A stretch of 36,952 bases of DNA from Syntrophobacterales bacterium (GCA_018433345.1 JAHDRK010000085.1:1-36952), one strand, 5' to 3'. Positions 23,552 through 32,028 are shown, counted from the first letter of the stretch. Numbers and translations: made by a program. Notes: a model not told the origin generated them from the letters alone.

Positions 23552-23584
23552 AATTAAAGGCATTTATGGTTTGAATTAAAGGCA
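23552..23584 (+). repeat. Two 11-base direct repeats after rplQ
   Basis: AATTAAAGGCA occurs at 23552-23562 and again at 23574-23584, 22 bases apart (about two helical turns). The second copy runs into the left arm of the terminator. It could be a protein-binding site or a chance short duplication. Confidence 0.7.
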
Positions 23585-23606
23585 AGATGTAGATCTTGCC
23601 TTTTTT
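23581..23606 (+). terminator. Strong intrinsic terminator of the ribosomal run
   Basis: GGCAAGAT (23581-23588) pairs perfectly with ATCTTGCC (23593-23600), loop GTAG, followed by six T (23601-23606). This is a canonical intrinsic terminator 37 bases after the rplQ stop. Confidence 0.93.
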
Positions 23607-23610
23607 ATGC

Positions 23611-23638
23611 TTGATTTTTGAGGGGCGGTCACTATAAT
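23611..23638 (+). promoter_or_regulatory. Sigma70-type promoter for the EF-Tu-like gene
   Basis: TTGATT (23611-23616) is followed after 16 bases by a perfect TATAAT (23633-23638). It starts five bases after the rplQ terminator. Transcription would start near 23645, giving a leader of about 80 bases. Confidence 0.7.
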
Positions 23639-23725
23639 CAGTACAGGTTGCAGTGTATTTGTCGGAAATAATTCGAGGAATTGAGGCGGTGTCCGGCTGA
23701 CTTCTTTTTTGGGAGGTGATACGAA

Positions 23726-23986
23726 ATGGCGGAAGAGCGAATAGGAGAGGTAACGAAATTTTTTTCAAAACCAAGCGTGGCCGCCGTGAAAATCACGGAG
23801 GGTTCATTGTCGGTAGGTGATCGTGTACGATTTACAGGGCACACCACCGATTTCGAAGATACAGTCGATTCAATGGAAATAAATAACGAGAAGATTGATA
23901 CGGCGAAGCCCGGGGACTATGTCGGAATCCGCGTCTCTTCAAGGGTTCGTCCCGGAGACGAGGTATTTAAGGTTCTGCCGGAATAG
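23726..23986 (+). CDS. Small protein with a lone EF-Tu domain-II-like beta-barrel
   Basis: An 86-residue protein that is all one translation-factor beta-barrel. It has the G-D-R-V-R-F-T-G core, the G-H-T-T-D-F-E-D loop, V-D-S-M-E-I-N, and A-K-P-G-D-Y-V-G-I-R-V followed by V-R-P-G-D-E-V-F-K-V. These line up with the domain-II pattern of EF-Tu ([24 protein letters not shown]). From memory the G-H-T-T-D-F motif is shared with other small EF-Tu-like proteins and with the C-terminal barrel of U32 peptidases. It has no G domain and no membrane or signal segment, so it is not a GTPase and its role is unknown. GGAGGTGA seven bases upstream fixes the start. It has its own promoter and terminator, so it is not simply part of the ribosomal operon. 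Confidence 0.85.
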   Translation: MAEERIGEVTKFFSKPSVAAVKITEGSLSVGDRVRFTGHTTDFEDTVDSMEINNEKIDTAKPGDYVGIRVSSRVRPGDEVFKVLPE

Positions 23987-24031
23987 ATCCTGGTAAAACA
24001 AGATATTTGTGGTGAAGAAACAAAGAATCGA

Positions 24032-24041
24032 GGGGGGGGGG
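24032..24041 (+). repeat. Ten-base G tract
   Basis: Ten consecutive G lie in the 3' untranslated part of the EF-Tu-like gene, between its stop (23984-23986) and the terminator (24104-24146). Homopolymers of this length can vary by slippage and are also hard to sequence. Confidence 0.9.
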
Positions 24042-24103
24042 ACTGCGTTTTAAGCATTATTCAATACGGAAAGGTCGCGGGAGTTAATAGAGAGGGGGCT
24101 TCG

Positions 24104-24146
24104 AAAGCCATGGGGTCGCAGATAATGATGAACCGTGGCTTTTTTT
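24104..24146 (+). terminator. Intrinsic terminator after the EF-Tu-like gene
   Basis: AAAGCCATGG (24104-24113) pairs with CCGTGGCTTT (24133-24142), ten pairs with one G-U, loop of 19 bases, followed by a run of seven T ending at 24146. An alternative hairpin GGCTT (24097-24101) with AAGCC (24105-24109) uses part of the same left arm. Confidence 0.85.
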
Positions 24147-24235
24147 GTCATTACGTAACTTTTTGTCATTCGGCAATTTCCGGGGAAATGGGGCGACACG
24201 ATGCCCTTGCCGATCGCCGAAAATAATTGTCGACT

Positions 24236-25501
24236 ATGAATGCACAAGAGGCGCTTCGGTATCTTTTCAGTCTCGAATCACGAGGTATTCATCTGGATCT
24301 TGATCCCGTTACAAGGCTTTTCCGAGTACTCGGCAATCCCCAGGAAAGTTACAGGACGGTGCATGTAGCGGGGACAAACGGGAAGGGTTCCGTGGCCGCC
24401 ATGCTTTCCTCGATTCTGATGCAGGCGGGGTTACGCGTTGGGCTTTACACGTCGCCCCACCTCGTGGATTTTAGAGAGAGGATACGCGTCGACGGCGCCA
24501 TGATACCCGAAGACGAGCTTGCCCTTCTGGTGGACCGTTTGAGGCGCTGCGTGACAGGGGAAACGACCTTTTTCGAATTCACCACCGCCCTGGCCTTTTT
24601 ATACTTTCAGCAGGTATCCGTCGACATCGCGGTCGTCGAAGTCGGCATGGGGGGACGGCTGGATGCGACAAATTGCATAGACCCCGACGTTTCTATCATT
24701 ACGAATATATCGTTGGAACACGAAATGTACCTCGGAAGATGTCTCGCATCCATCGCGGAAGAAAAGGGAGGCATCATCAAGGATAGAGGGATCTGCGTAA
24801 GTGGGGCAGCCCAGGCGGGAGTGCGCAAGGTCCTTGGAAGAATTGCAAGGGAACATAAGGCGCGCCTACTTGTCAAGGGAAAAGATTTTTCCGTGCGTCG
24901 TTTCGGAAACGGTACCTGCTCCTATTTCGGCATCAACCAAAAGATTTGTCATCTTCGGGTTCCGTTGGTGGGCCGCCACCAGTGCGACAACGCCGCTCTT
25001 GCCCTTGCCGCGGCGGAAGTATTGGCGGAGAAGGGGACGGCCATCGACGATCGCGCCATGATAAGAGGTATTGCCGAGACGAGGTGGGAGGGGCGTTTCG
25101 AAAGGATACGGGAGAATCCTCTCGTGATCGTGGATGGTGCCCATAATCCTGCGGGGATGCGGGCGCTTTTTAGAACCGTTGCGGAAGAAATGGAAGGACC
25201 CCCCCCCGTCGTACTGTTCGGTGTTATGAGTGATAAGCGGTACAAGGATATGCTGAGGGTGATCGATCCTCGATCGGAAAGGGTCATTGTCACCTTCCCT
25301 CGTGTTGAGAGGTCTAAGCGCCTGTCCGTGGAGGATATTCGTACAGCCCGCTTGAGGGAAGATTTGTTCGAAATCATTCCCGATCCCCGGGCAGCTTACG
25401 GCCGTGCCCTCGAGCTCGCCGGTGAAAGGAACCGAATGCTGCTTGTAACCGGTTCTCTTTACTTGGTGGGTGAAATAAAGGACATGGGAGAATTAGTTTA
25501 G
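24236..25501 (+). CDS. folC: Folylpolyglutamate synthase / dihydrofolate synthase
   Basis: FolC adds Glu to dihydropteroate or folates using ATP. It belongs to the Mur ligase family. The ATP loop G-T-N-G-K-G-S is at residues 46-52, followed by S-P-H-L-V-D-F-R-E-R-I, the F-F-E-F-T-T-A-L-A-F-L-Y-F motif, V-E-V-G-M-G-G-R-L-D-A-T-N, and D-G-A-H-N-P-A-G-M near residue 300. It has 421 residues from ATG 24236; a TTG three codons earlier is also possible, and neither has a clear ribosome site. In many bacteria accD is just upstream; here it is not. The next gene, lptD, is 173 bases away. Confidence 0.95.
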   Translation: MNAQEALRYLFSLESRGIHLDLDPVTRLFRVLGNPQESYRTVHVAGTNGKGSVAAMLSSILMQAGLRVGLYTSPHLVDFRERIRVDGAMIPEDELALLVDRLRRCVTGETTFFEFTTALAFLYFQQVSVDIAVVEVGMGGRLDATNCIDPDVSIITNISLEHEMYLGRCLASIAEEKGGIIKDRGICVSGAAQAGVRKVLGRIAREHKARLLVKGKDFSVRRFGNGTCSYFGINQKICHLRVPLVGRHQCDNAALALAAAEVLAEKGTAIDDRAMIRGIAETRWEGRFERIRENPLVIVDGAHNPAGMRALFRTVAEEMEGPPPVVLFGVMSDKRYKDMLRVIDPRSERVIVTFPRVERSKRLSVEDIRTARLREDLFEIIPDPRAAYGRALELAGERNRMLLVTGSLYLVGEIKDMGELV

Positions 25502-25674
25502 GTTTTAAATCGGCGCCGCATATGATAACGATCCGGTGATTCCGGGATGAACATCAATAGAGACCTTTAAGTTTACAAGTAAAGATCTTTTCGTCGTTCC
25601 GGTTCCGATTTTCTCCTGGATGAATCGAGGGAACCGTTCCCTGAAGGTCTCACTTAGAGGAGGAGGAAGGGCCT

Positions 25675-27870
25675 TTGTCCAAGATACGGTTGCCCCTTGC
25701 GATAATTGCGATATTTCTCCTGATCCAACTTCCAACCGCTTCCTCCGCCGTCGACATTGGGGAGGGACCGATACAAATCGAAGCCGAACGCATCCAATAC
25801 ATTACCGAGCCCGAGTCCTACAAGGCGGAGGGTAATGTGGTCATATTGTTTGAGGGGGGATTTCTGAAGGCCGACCGGGTCGTCTACAAGGTCGAAACAG
25901 GAAAGGCTGAGGCCGAGGGGAACGTCTTCATTCAAAGCGGAAATGACACCCTCGAGGGGCACTCGGCAATATTAGACACCGTGACCGGTCAGGGAGTCGT
26001 TACCCAGGGAAAGGCATTTTTCGAAGAAAACCATTTTTTCGTCCGAGGGAAGAGGCTTGAGAGACGTGGTGACCAGGATTATTCCTTCCATGACGCCGAG
26101 ATGACCAGTTGCTGCGGAGATGTGCCGGACTGGAAAATCACGGGGAAGAAGATAGATGTGACCGTGGATGGGTACGGAACGATCGAACACGGTACCTTTC
26201 AGGTCAGGGATTTTCCACTGATCTACGTTCCCTGGATGGTCTTTCCGGCCAAGACGACAAGGCAGTCCGGGTTCCTTCAACCACGGCTGGCCTACTCCGA
26301 GGAAAAGTTGGGATGGGATATAGATATACCTTACTTCTGGGCGATCTCGGAATCCACGGACGCCACCTTTTACCAACGTTACCTAAGCAAACGGGGTTTT
26401 CAGGAAGGTGTCGAGTTTCGATACTACCTGACCGAGAATTCCTTTGGCACCATATACGCCGATTATCTACGCGACGACTTGGATGTCACAACTGAACCCG
26501 GTGATGGAGAACTTTTTAGGGACTGGAAGGAGCCGCGGAATCGGTGGTCGTGGTACGTGGATCATGAGAGCCGTTTCGAATCGGGACTGGCCATCAGGGC
26601 GAACTTGAAAAAGGTTTCGGATAATTGGTATTTTAAAGATTTCGATTCTTACAATTACTTTATAGAACATTACGATGAAGATGAAGACAAACCCTTCAGC
26701 CGAGTTGATTTCGTTGGAGACGCCTACCTTTCCTATCTTGATTCAACCGTTCGTATCACCCAGGACTGGGAGCGCTTTAATCTTACCATGCTGGGTCAAT
26801 ACAGGGACAATTTACGCACCCACAGCAACGAGAGAACGCTTCAAAAATATCCCGAAATCATCTTGACCGGATGGAAACAGCCCATTGGGGACACCCCCTT
26901 TGATTTCGATCTCGATTCCACATACGGTTATTATTACCGTTCCCTCGGGCAGAGGGGACATTATTTCGACTTTGCCCCCACGGTTTCGCTTCCATTAAAC
27001 GCAGGCCGTTACTTTCGCTTCATCCCGGAGGCGGGGATCCGCGACACCCGTTGGGACAGCACCGATACTTCGGGGAGTACGGACGACAGCCGGGACAACC
27101 GAACGGTTTATCACCTCGGATCCACCCTCTCCACGGAGTTTGAGCGGATTTTTCCCATGAACTGGGGTTCATTGGACAAGCTACGCCACTCAATTCGTCC
27201 TGAAATTCAATACCTTTACAGGCCTTACGCATCCCAGGACAATCGCCCCGATTACGTCGAATTTCTCGACGAGGAGAACAGCATCACCTATTCCCTGACC
27301 AACATTCTAACGGCACGTTTTATTGATGAAGAAGGCAAGCGATCCTATCGCGAGTTGGTAGACCTGAAAATAAGCCAAACTTACGATATCATAGAAGCCC
27401 GGAGGGGCAAACCCCCCACTGCGACCGACCAGAAAAAAAGACCATTCAGCGATGTGGACTTTGAACTGACTTTGTCCCCCCATTCCTTTGTAAGGTTTAC
27501 CTCCGACGCCACCCTGGGTGTATATGACGGAGATTGGAAAAAATTGAACGGCCTTCTTAGAGTTCGCGACGGCAGGGGCGATTCGGCGGGCGTGGAATAC
27601 CGCTACACGCGCGATCTACTCGAACAGGTGAACTTCGATATGCGGGTCAAGGTCACGGATCGTCTCGATCTAACATACCAAAAGGATTACGATCGACTTG
27701 AGGGGGAAAACTTAGAAACGATCTATGGCCTTTTGTACAAAAAGCAATGCTGGGACATCGCCTTTACATACACCGATTCTCCCGATGACCGGACTTACCT
27801 CCTTATCATCTCCCTGTCGGGGTTGGGCCGACTGGTCGGCGTAAGCGGCACTTTTCCGGGCAGTGATTGA
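25675..27870 (+). CDS. lptD: LPS-assembly outer-membrane protein LptD
   Basis: LptD is the outer-membrane barrel that inserts lipopolysaccharide at the cell surface, together with LptE. The 731-residue product starts at TTG 25675, preceded by a purine-rich AGGAGGAGGAAGG. Residues 1-25 form a signal peptide (hydrophobic L-A-I-I-A-I-F-L-L-I, then T-A-S-S-A before V-D-I-G). Residues about 35-130 are the LptA/OstA-like domain with Y-K-A-E-G-N-V and A-E-G-N-V-F-I repeats. The rest is a barrel with F-P-L-I-Y-V-P-W and R-Q-S-G-F-L-Q-P. A Cys pair (T-S-C-C-G) and a late Cys (K-K-Q-C-W) match the disulfide positions of the family. Its presence implies an LPS-type outer membrane. Confidence 0.94.
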   Translation: MSKIRLPLAIIAIFLLIQLPTASSAVDIGEGPIQIEAERIQYITEPESYKAEGNVVILFEGGFLKADRVVYKVETGKAEAEGNVFIQSGNDTLEGHSAILDTVTGQGVVTQGKAFFEENHFFVRGKRLERRGDQDYSFHDAEMTSCCGDVPDWKITGKKIDVTVDGYGTIEHGTFQVRDFPLIYVPWMVFPAKTTRQSGFLQPRLAYSEEKLGWDIDIPYFWAISESTDATFYQRYLSKRGFQEGVEFRYYLTENSFGTIYADYLRDDLDVTTEPGDGELFRDWKEPRNRWSWYVDHESRFESGLAIRANLKKVSDNWYFKDFDSYNYFIEHYDEDEDKPFSRVDFVGDAYLSYLDSTVRITQDWERFNLTMLGQYRDNLRTHSNERTLQKYPEIILTGWKQPIGDTPFDFDLDSTYGYYYRSLGQRGHYFDFAPTVSLPLNAGRYFRFIPEAGIRDTRWDSTDTSGSTDDSRDNRTVYHLGSTLSTEFERIFPMNWGSLDKLRHSIRPEIQYLYRPYASQDNRPDYVEFLDEENSITYSLTNILTARFIDEEGKRSYRELVDLKISQTYDIIEARRGKPPTATDQKKRPFSDVDFELTLSPHSFVRFTSDATLGVYDGDWKKLNGLLRVRDGRGDSAGVEYRYTRDLLEQVNFDMRVKVTDRLDLTYQKDYDRLEGENLETIYGLLYKKQCWDIAFTYTDSPDDRTYLLIISLSGLGRLVGVSGTFPGSD

Positions 27871-27871
27871 T

Positions 27872-27898
27872 GGAAAAGGGAGATTGGAATCTCCTTTC
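27872..27898 (+). other. Hairpin right after lptD, no T tract
   Basis: GGAGAT (about 27879-27884) pairs with ATCTCC (27889-27894), loop TGGA, extended by GGAAA with TTTCC across a two-base bulge. It starts two bases after the lptD stop. Without a T run it is not a canonical intrinsic terminator; it may protect the 3' end of the mRNA. Confidence 0.5.
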
Positions 27899-28134
27899 CC
27901 CTCTGGATGTGCGCATGGATGAAATCTTCAGGTGGGAGGAATGTTTCTCAATTGACTCCGTAGTGCTTTCTCCGGACGGAAGGGGGTTTTTCCGAGATCA
28001 TGGTTTTTGAAGTGCGTCAAAGGTCTGCAAAGAAATATAGGAATTGAGGAAGATGGGCGTTCACACTTCGACGGGGCATACCACGAACGATCTTTTGTGC
28101 CGGGTGGTTTGGAGGAAGGAAGACTTTTCCTGCA
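27899..28134. other. Non-coding stretch between lptD and the rplM promoters
   Basis: I see no gene here. A 31-codon reading from ATG 27915 to 28010 has no ribosome site and no similarity I recognise. No tRNA-like fold is visible. Confidence 0.5.
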
Positions 28135-28164
28135 TTGAAAAGGCCCTGAAACCCACTTTATAAT
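28135..28164 (+). promoter_or_regulatory. Promoter 1 for rplM-rpsI
   Basis: TTGAAA (28135-28140) and a perfect TATAAT (28159-28164) are separated by 18 bases. It matches the sigma70 type well. Transcription would start near 28171, about 78 bases before rplM. Confidence 0.7.
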
Positions 28165-28184
28165 ATAGTTTTTCGTTTTTCCTC

Positions 28185-28213
28185 TTGACAAAGACCGGGT
28201 AATTTCATAGGGT
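28185..28213 (+). promoter_or_regulatory. Promoter 2 for rplM-rpsI
   Basis: A perfect TTGACA (28185-28190) is followed after 17 bases by TAGGGT (28208-28213), which keeps the key T, A and final T of the -10 box. Transcription would start near 28220, about 29 bases before rplM. The two promoters are about 50 bases apart. Confidence 0.7.
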
Positions 28214-28248
28214 ACCGCTTCAGTTTTAATAATGTTTCCTGGAGACCT

Positions 28249-28683
28249 ATGAAAACATACAGCTCAAAAGGCGACGATATTGTAAAAAAGTGGTATCTCT
28301 ACGATGCGGACGGCAAGGCCTTGGGACGCCTTGCGAGTGATATCGCTCGAAGATTGAGAGGCAAAAACTCGCCGCTCTATACCCCGCATGCTGATACGGG
28401 TGATTACGTCGTGGTAATCAACGCCGAAAAGATCATGCTTACCGGCAAAAAGATGACGGGGGAAGTTTATTTTCGTTACAGCGGTTACCCCGGGGGGATA
28501 AAATCGGCTACTGCGAAGGAACTGCTCGAAAGACATCCCGAAAGGCTGATATTCAACGCCGTGCGGGGTATGCTGCCGAAAAACAGTCTCGGAAGGAAGA
28601 TGTTGAAAAAACTAAAAATATACGCGGGGTCCGATCATCCCCACGAGGCGCAATCGCCTATAGTAGTGAATGCCGACAATTGA
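28249..28683 (+). CDS. rplM: 50S ribosomal protein L13
   Basis: L13 is an early-assembling 50S protein. It has 144 residues. The core motifs are [29 protein letters not shown] and [16 protein letters not shown] seven bases before ATG 28249 fits. The first two ATG-proximal residues M-K-T-Y match the family start. It is paired with rpsI 16 bases downstream, the universal L13-S9 arrangement. Confidence 0.98.
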   Translation: MKTYSSKGDDIVKKWYLYDADGKALGRLASDIARRLRGKNSPLYTPHADTGDYVVVINAEKIMLTGKKMTGEVYFRYSGYPGGIKSATAKELLERHPERLIFNAVRGMLPKNSLGRKMLKKLKIYAGSDHPHEAQSPIVVNADN

Positions 28684-28699
28684 AAAAGAAGGGTGGAAT

Positions 28700-29092
28700 A
28701 TGGCGTTAAAGCAATTTTACGCGACGGGTAAAAGGAAAACGGCTGTTGCGCGGGTCTGGATGCGTGAAGGCTCGGGAGAATTTATAGTCAACAAGAGGAA
28801 CTTTGAAGACTATTTTCAACAGGACACAGCGAAACAATTGATAACCCGCCCCCTTGATATTACCGGGACCCGAGGAAAATTTAATTTCCTGGTGAACGTG
28901 CGGGGAGGGGGTGTCACCGGTCAGGCCGGTGCGGTGAAACATGGGATAGCCAAGGCGCTGGTGGAATATGACGAATCCCTTAAACAATCTCTTAAAAGGG
29001 CGGGTATGCTGACGCGGGACGCCCGTATAAAGGAACGAAAAAAATACGGGCAACCGGGGGCGCGGAAAAGATACCAGTATTCCAAGCGATAG
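28700..29092 (+). CDS. rpsI: 30S ribosomal protein S9
   Basis: S9 reaches the P-site tRNA with its basic C-terminal tail. I chose ATG 28700 ([15 protein letters not shown]), preceded by GGGTGGA; the longer reading from 28670 overlaps rplM and lacks family support. It has 130 residues and ends Y-Q-Y-S-K-R, the expected tail. A strong terminator follows 18 bases after the stop. Confidence 0.98.
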   Translation: MALKQFYATGKRKTAVARVWMREGSGEFIVNKRNFEDYFQQDTAKQLITRPLDITGTRGKFNFLVNVRGGGVTGQAGAVKHGIAKALVEYDESLKQSLKRAGMLTRDARIKERKKYGQPGARKRYQYSKR

Positions 29093-29110
29093 TTCAATAC
29101 ATGTGTTGCC

Positions 29111-29136
29111 GGGGGCTCGCGCCCCCTTCTTTTTTT
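29111..29136 (+). terminator. Strong intrinsic terminator after rpsI
   Basis: GGGGGC (29111-29116) pairs with GCCCCC (29121-29126), loop TCGC, followed by TTC and seven T. It separates rplM-rpsI from argC, whose start is only 15 bases later, so argC expression would depend on readthrough or an unseen promoter. Confidence 0.92.
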
Positions 29137-29150
29137 GGTTGGAGCTTTCC

Positions 29151-30212
29151 ATGATATCTTCAGGGATACCTTCAGGGATACGTTCAGGTATCTACGGGGC
29201 AAGCGGTTATACGGGCCAGGAGTTGCTGAGGTTGCTTATCAATCATCCTCACTGCGAGGTAACGGCGATCACCTCCCGCAGATACAAGGGGGAACCTCTG
29301 TCCTCTCTTTATCCCCACCTAAATGCCGTAATCAATCTCAACTTTATGGACGCTTCGACGGACGAGGTGGCGTCGCTCTGCGACGTGGTGTTTCTAGCCG
29401 TTCCACACGGGGAAGCCATGGAGGCGGTCCCCAGATTTCTTGAAGCGGGAAAGAAGGTCGTTGATCTCAGCGCCGATTATCGACTGAAAAACCAATCCCT
29501 ATATGAAAAGTGGTACTGTTCCCATACCTCACCCGGTCTTCTCGCCGAGGCCGTCTACGGCCTTCCCGAACTCCACCGGGAAGAAATCCGCACCGCTCGC
29601 CTCGTGGCGAATCCCGGCTGTTACCCCACAAGTATCGTTCTTGGCCTTGCGCCGCTTCTGCGCGAAGGCCTTATAGACCCATCGTCCATCATTATTGATT
29701 CTAAATCGGGCGCGAGCGGGGCGGGCAGAGAGGCGAACACGGCCATGCTCTTCTGTGAGGTTAATGAGGGGTTCAAGGCTTACAAGGTAAGAGCCCATCG
29801 ACATATACCGGAGATAGAGCAGGAACTTTCATTGCTTGCCGGGAAGGATATAGAGGTGTTGTTTACGCCCCACCTGCTCCCGTCCAACAGGGGAATTTTG
29901 AGCACCATCTATGCAACTCCAACCCGTACCGTGGACACCGTCTTTCTGGTAGATCTATATCGAAACTTTTACGTGAACGAACCTTTTGTAAGGGTGTTGG
30001 AAGAGGGGTTGTTCCCCGGTCTGTCGTCCGTGCGGGGATCGAACTTTTGTGATATAGGGATCACTTTCGACGACAGGACGGGCCGGGTTCTAGTCATCTC
30101 GGTAATAGACAATCTTGTAAAGGGAGCCGCCGGCCAAGCCATTCAGAACATGAATATCATGGAGGGGTTCCCCGAGGACTCCGGCTTGAAGCTGGTTCCC
30201 CTTTTCCCCTGA
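29151..30212 (+). CDS. argC: N-acetyl-gamma-glutamyl-phosphate reductase
   Basis: ArgC carries out the third step of arginine synthesis, the NADPH-dependent reduction of N-acetylglutamyl phosphate to the semialdehyde. The NADP-binding [10 protein letters not shown] loop is near residue 16. The catalytic Cys is C157 in N-P-G-C-Y-P-T-S. Other motifs are S-G-A-S-G-A-G-R and H-R-H-I-P-E-I. It has 353 residues from ATG 29151, with GGAG six bases upstream (29141-29144); the reading from 29103 runs through the terminator and is rejected. The N-terminus carries a three-fold S-G-I-x repeat. rplM-rpsI-argC is an order I recall from deltaproteobacteria. Confidence 0.96.
   Translation: MISSGIPSGIRSGIYGASGYTGQELLRLLINHPHCEVTAITSRRYKGEPLSSLYPHLNAVINLNFMDASTDEVASLCDVVFLAVPHGEAMEAVPRFLEAGKKVVDLSADYRLKNQSLYEKWYCSHTSPGLLAEAVYGLPELHREEIRTARLVANPGCYPTSIVLGLAPLLREGLIDPSSIIIDSKSGASGAGREANTAMLFCEVNEGFKAYKVRAHRHIPEIEQELSLLAGKDIEVLFTPHLLPSNRGILSTIYATPTRTVDTVFLVDLYRNFYVNEPFVRVLEEGLFPGLSSVRGSNFCDIGITFDDRTGRVLVISVIDNLVKGAAGQAIQNMNIMEGFPEDSGLKLVPLFP
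29159..29194 (+). repeat. Three 12-base tandem repeats at the argC start
   Basis: TTCAGGGATACC, TTCAGGGATACG and TTCAGGTATCTA follow each other in frame and encode S-G-I-P, S-G-I-R and S-G-I-Y. The first two differ at one base and the third has diverged. Copy-number change would alter only the N-terminal residues and keep the frame. Confidence 0.85.
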
Positions 30213-30341
30213 TAGTTCACGATGGATTTTCCCAGGATTTTCCGACATGGCAGGTACAGGCTGACTGATAATTCGAAGTGGCCGAAGGCACTCTTTCGGT
30301 CCTTTCGGATCCCCGCTTGAATCATTTCACCGGTGAGCGCT

Positions 30342-31823
30342 ATGACTTTAAAAATTTATAATACTTTGACTCGGGCCAAAGAACCATTCGTCCCTCTGGA
30401 GGAGGGGAAGGTGGGCATGTATGTATGCGGTATCACGGCCTACGATGTCTGTCACATCGGTCACGCCCGGTCGGCCGTTGTCTTCGACGTTATTTACCGC
30501 TATTTCAAGTATAGAGGCTTCGCTGTCACCTACGTGAAGAACTTCACCGACGTTGACGACAAGATCATCGAACGCGCCAGGAGGGAAGGGGTCGATATCG
30601 CGGAAATCGCCGCTCGCTATATAAGGAAGCACAACGAGGACATGGATGCCCTGGGTCTTGTCCGACCCACGGTGACCCCCCGTGCCACGGACAATATAAA
30701 AGGAATGATCCGGCTTGTCGAACGACTCCTGGAAAAGGGACTTGCTTACACAGTGGACGGTGATGTTTTTTACTCGGTGGAACGTTTCGAAGGATACGGA
30801 AAGCTCTCGGGAAGGTTGCTCGACGAGATGATGGCGGGCGCCCGCATCGAAGTTGATACCAAAAAGAGGAACCCTTACGATTTCGTGCTCTGGAAATCGG
30901 CCAAGGAGGGTGAACCATGGTGGGAAAGTCCCTGGGGCAGGGGGCGTCCGGGTTGGCACATAGAGTGCTCCGTTATGAGCCAGAGATATCTCGGTGAAAC
31001 CTTTGATATCCACGGCGGGGGAGAGGATCTCATTTTTCCCCATCATGAAAATGAAATCGCCCAGTCCGAGGGGGCTACGGGGAAACCCTTTGCGCGGTAC
31101 TGGATCCATAATGGATTCGTCAAAATAAACAGTGAAAAGATGTCGAAGTCCCTGGGGAATATCTTCACCGTACAAGACGTCCTGAAGCAGTTTCATCCCG
31201 AGGTCGTGCGTCTTTTCATACTACAGACTCATTATAGAAGTATCATCGATTTTTCCGAAGAAGCCCTCAAAGAGGCTCGTTCCGCCCTCGAACGCGTTTA
31301 TGCGACATTGCTGGCCGTGGACGAACGGATCGGGGGAAAAGATGAATTCGATGAAATGACGGAGCAGAATCTTTCGGGCCGACACAAAGATTTTTTCCAT
31401 AGGCTCCAGGCGCTTCAGGGACGATTTGTAGAAGCGATGGATGACGATTTCAACACAGCTCGGGCTATAGGATATATTTTCGAGACACTTCGCCAAATGA
31501 ACGTCTATCTTGACGAGACCGCAGGGGATGGGAGCAGCCGGCACCTTTTCGTTTTATACAGGGCGCGTAGCATCTTTCACCAGTTGGGAAAGGTTTTGGG
31601 TCTTTTCCTTGAGGACCCGGTCGAATATTTCAGGCGCGAACGGGCACGGGAACTTCAAAAAAGAAACATAGACAGCGATGTGATCGAAGGGCTTATTGAA
31701 GAGCGAGCCCGCGCGCGCGCCGAACGTGATTGGTCGAGGGCCGATGAGATACGCGAAAGCCTTCGAGAAAAAGGCATACTGCTCAAGGACGGTCCCGGAG
31801 GCACCACTTGGATGATACAATAA
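30342..31823 (+). CDS. cysS: Cysteinyl-tRNA synthetase
   Basis: Charges tRNA-Cys with cysteine in the cytosol; a class I synthetase. The HIGH motif is at residues 38-41 and K-M-S-K-S near residue 266-270. Zinc ligands are C29 (Y-V-C-G), the Cys of H-I-E-C-S-V-M, and the His-Glu of F-P-H-H-E-N-E. The C-terminal part has an anticodon-binding helical domain ending G-G-T-T-W-M-I-Q. It has 493 residues from ATG 30342, with GGTGAG four bases upstream; a GTG three codons earlier is in frame and is an alternative start. The gene stands 129 bases after argC with no clear promoter. Confidence 0.97.
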   Translation: MTLKIYNTLTRAKEPFVPLEEGKVGMYVCGITAYDVCHIGHARSAVVFDVIYRYFKYRGFAVTYVKNFTDVDDKIIERARREGVDIAEIAARYIRKHNEDMDALGLVRPTVTPRATDNIKGMIRLVERLLEKGLAYTVDGDVFYSVERFEGYGKLSGRLLDEMMAGARIEVDTKKRNPYDFVLWKSAKEGEPWWESPWGRGRPGWHIECSVMSQRYLGETFDIHGGGEDLIFPHHENEIAQSEGATGKPFARYWIHNGFVKINSEKMSKSLGNIFTVQDVLKQFHPEVVRLFILQTHYRSIIDFSEEALKEARSALERVYATLLAVDERIGGKDEFDEMTEQNLSGRHKDFFHRLQALQGRFVEAMDDDFNTARAIGYIFETLRQMNVYLDETAGDGSSRHLFVLYRARSIFHQLGKVLGLFLEDPVEYFRRERARELQKRNIDSDVIEGLIEERARARAERDWSRADEIRESLREKGILLKDGPGGTTWMIQ

Positions 31824-31996
31824 ATCTTCCGAAGCGGGCACCATCGTACCGGGCGTTTTTTCGTGATCCTTAGCGACATGACCTATTGAAAGGACCGCCA
31901 AAAGGAGCCCTCATATTCTTCCTTTGAAAAGGCATGCCTTCACTAAATATCCTACCTGAGAACCGGTTTGAAACCTTATTGACGCCCTCTTTTACC
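31824..31996. other. Non-coding stretch after cysS
   Basis: Together with the promoters that follow, this makes a 340-base gap between cysS and the cotransporter gene. I find no gene and no clean terminator; a GCG followed by six T at 31854-31862 lacks a good upstream partner arm. The only distinct element is the palindrome at 31929-31940. Confidence 0.5.
31929..31940. promoter_or_regulatory. 12-base perfect palindrome AAGGCATGCCTT
   Basis: AAGGCATGCCTT is a perfect inverted repeat with no loop, about 57 to 100 bases upstream of the candidate promoters for the cotransporter. It has the shape of a dimeric regulator site but contains SphI-like GCATGC and could be chance. Confidence 0.3.
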
Positions 31997-32026
31997 TTCA
32001 CGGGCATCGAAGGTTCGCAATATAAT
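31997..32026 (+). promoter_or_regulatory. Candidate promoter 1 for the Na+/Pi cotransporter
   Basis: TTCACG (31997-32002) is followed after 18 bases by a perfect TATAAT (32021-32026). The -10 is strong and the -35 moderate. Confidence 0.5.
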
Positions 32027-32028
32027 AT

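Noticed and set aside
24060..24146. Possible c-di-GMP (GEMM) riboswitch, suggested by GAAAGCCATGGGG
   Set aside because: The other conserved GEMM segments are not present, and the downstream gene folC is not a typical target. Kept only as a possible unclassified structure.
27915..28010. 31-codon plus-strand reading after lptD
   Set aside because: No ribosome site, no known family, and too short to judge by composition.
27928..28191. Minus-strand reading frame of 87 codons in the lptD-rplM gap
   Set aside because: It would run through both rplM promoters, has no ribosome site that I can see and no protein-like pattern.
30348..31196. Minus-strand reading frame (282 codons) opposite cysS
   Set aside because: Fully covered by the conserved catalytic part of cysS, and no recognisable protein features.
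31854..31862. Terminator after cysS suggested by GCG and six T
   Set aside because: No matching upstream arm forms a stable stem next to the T run.
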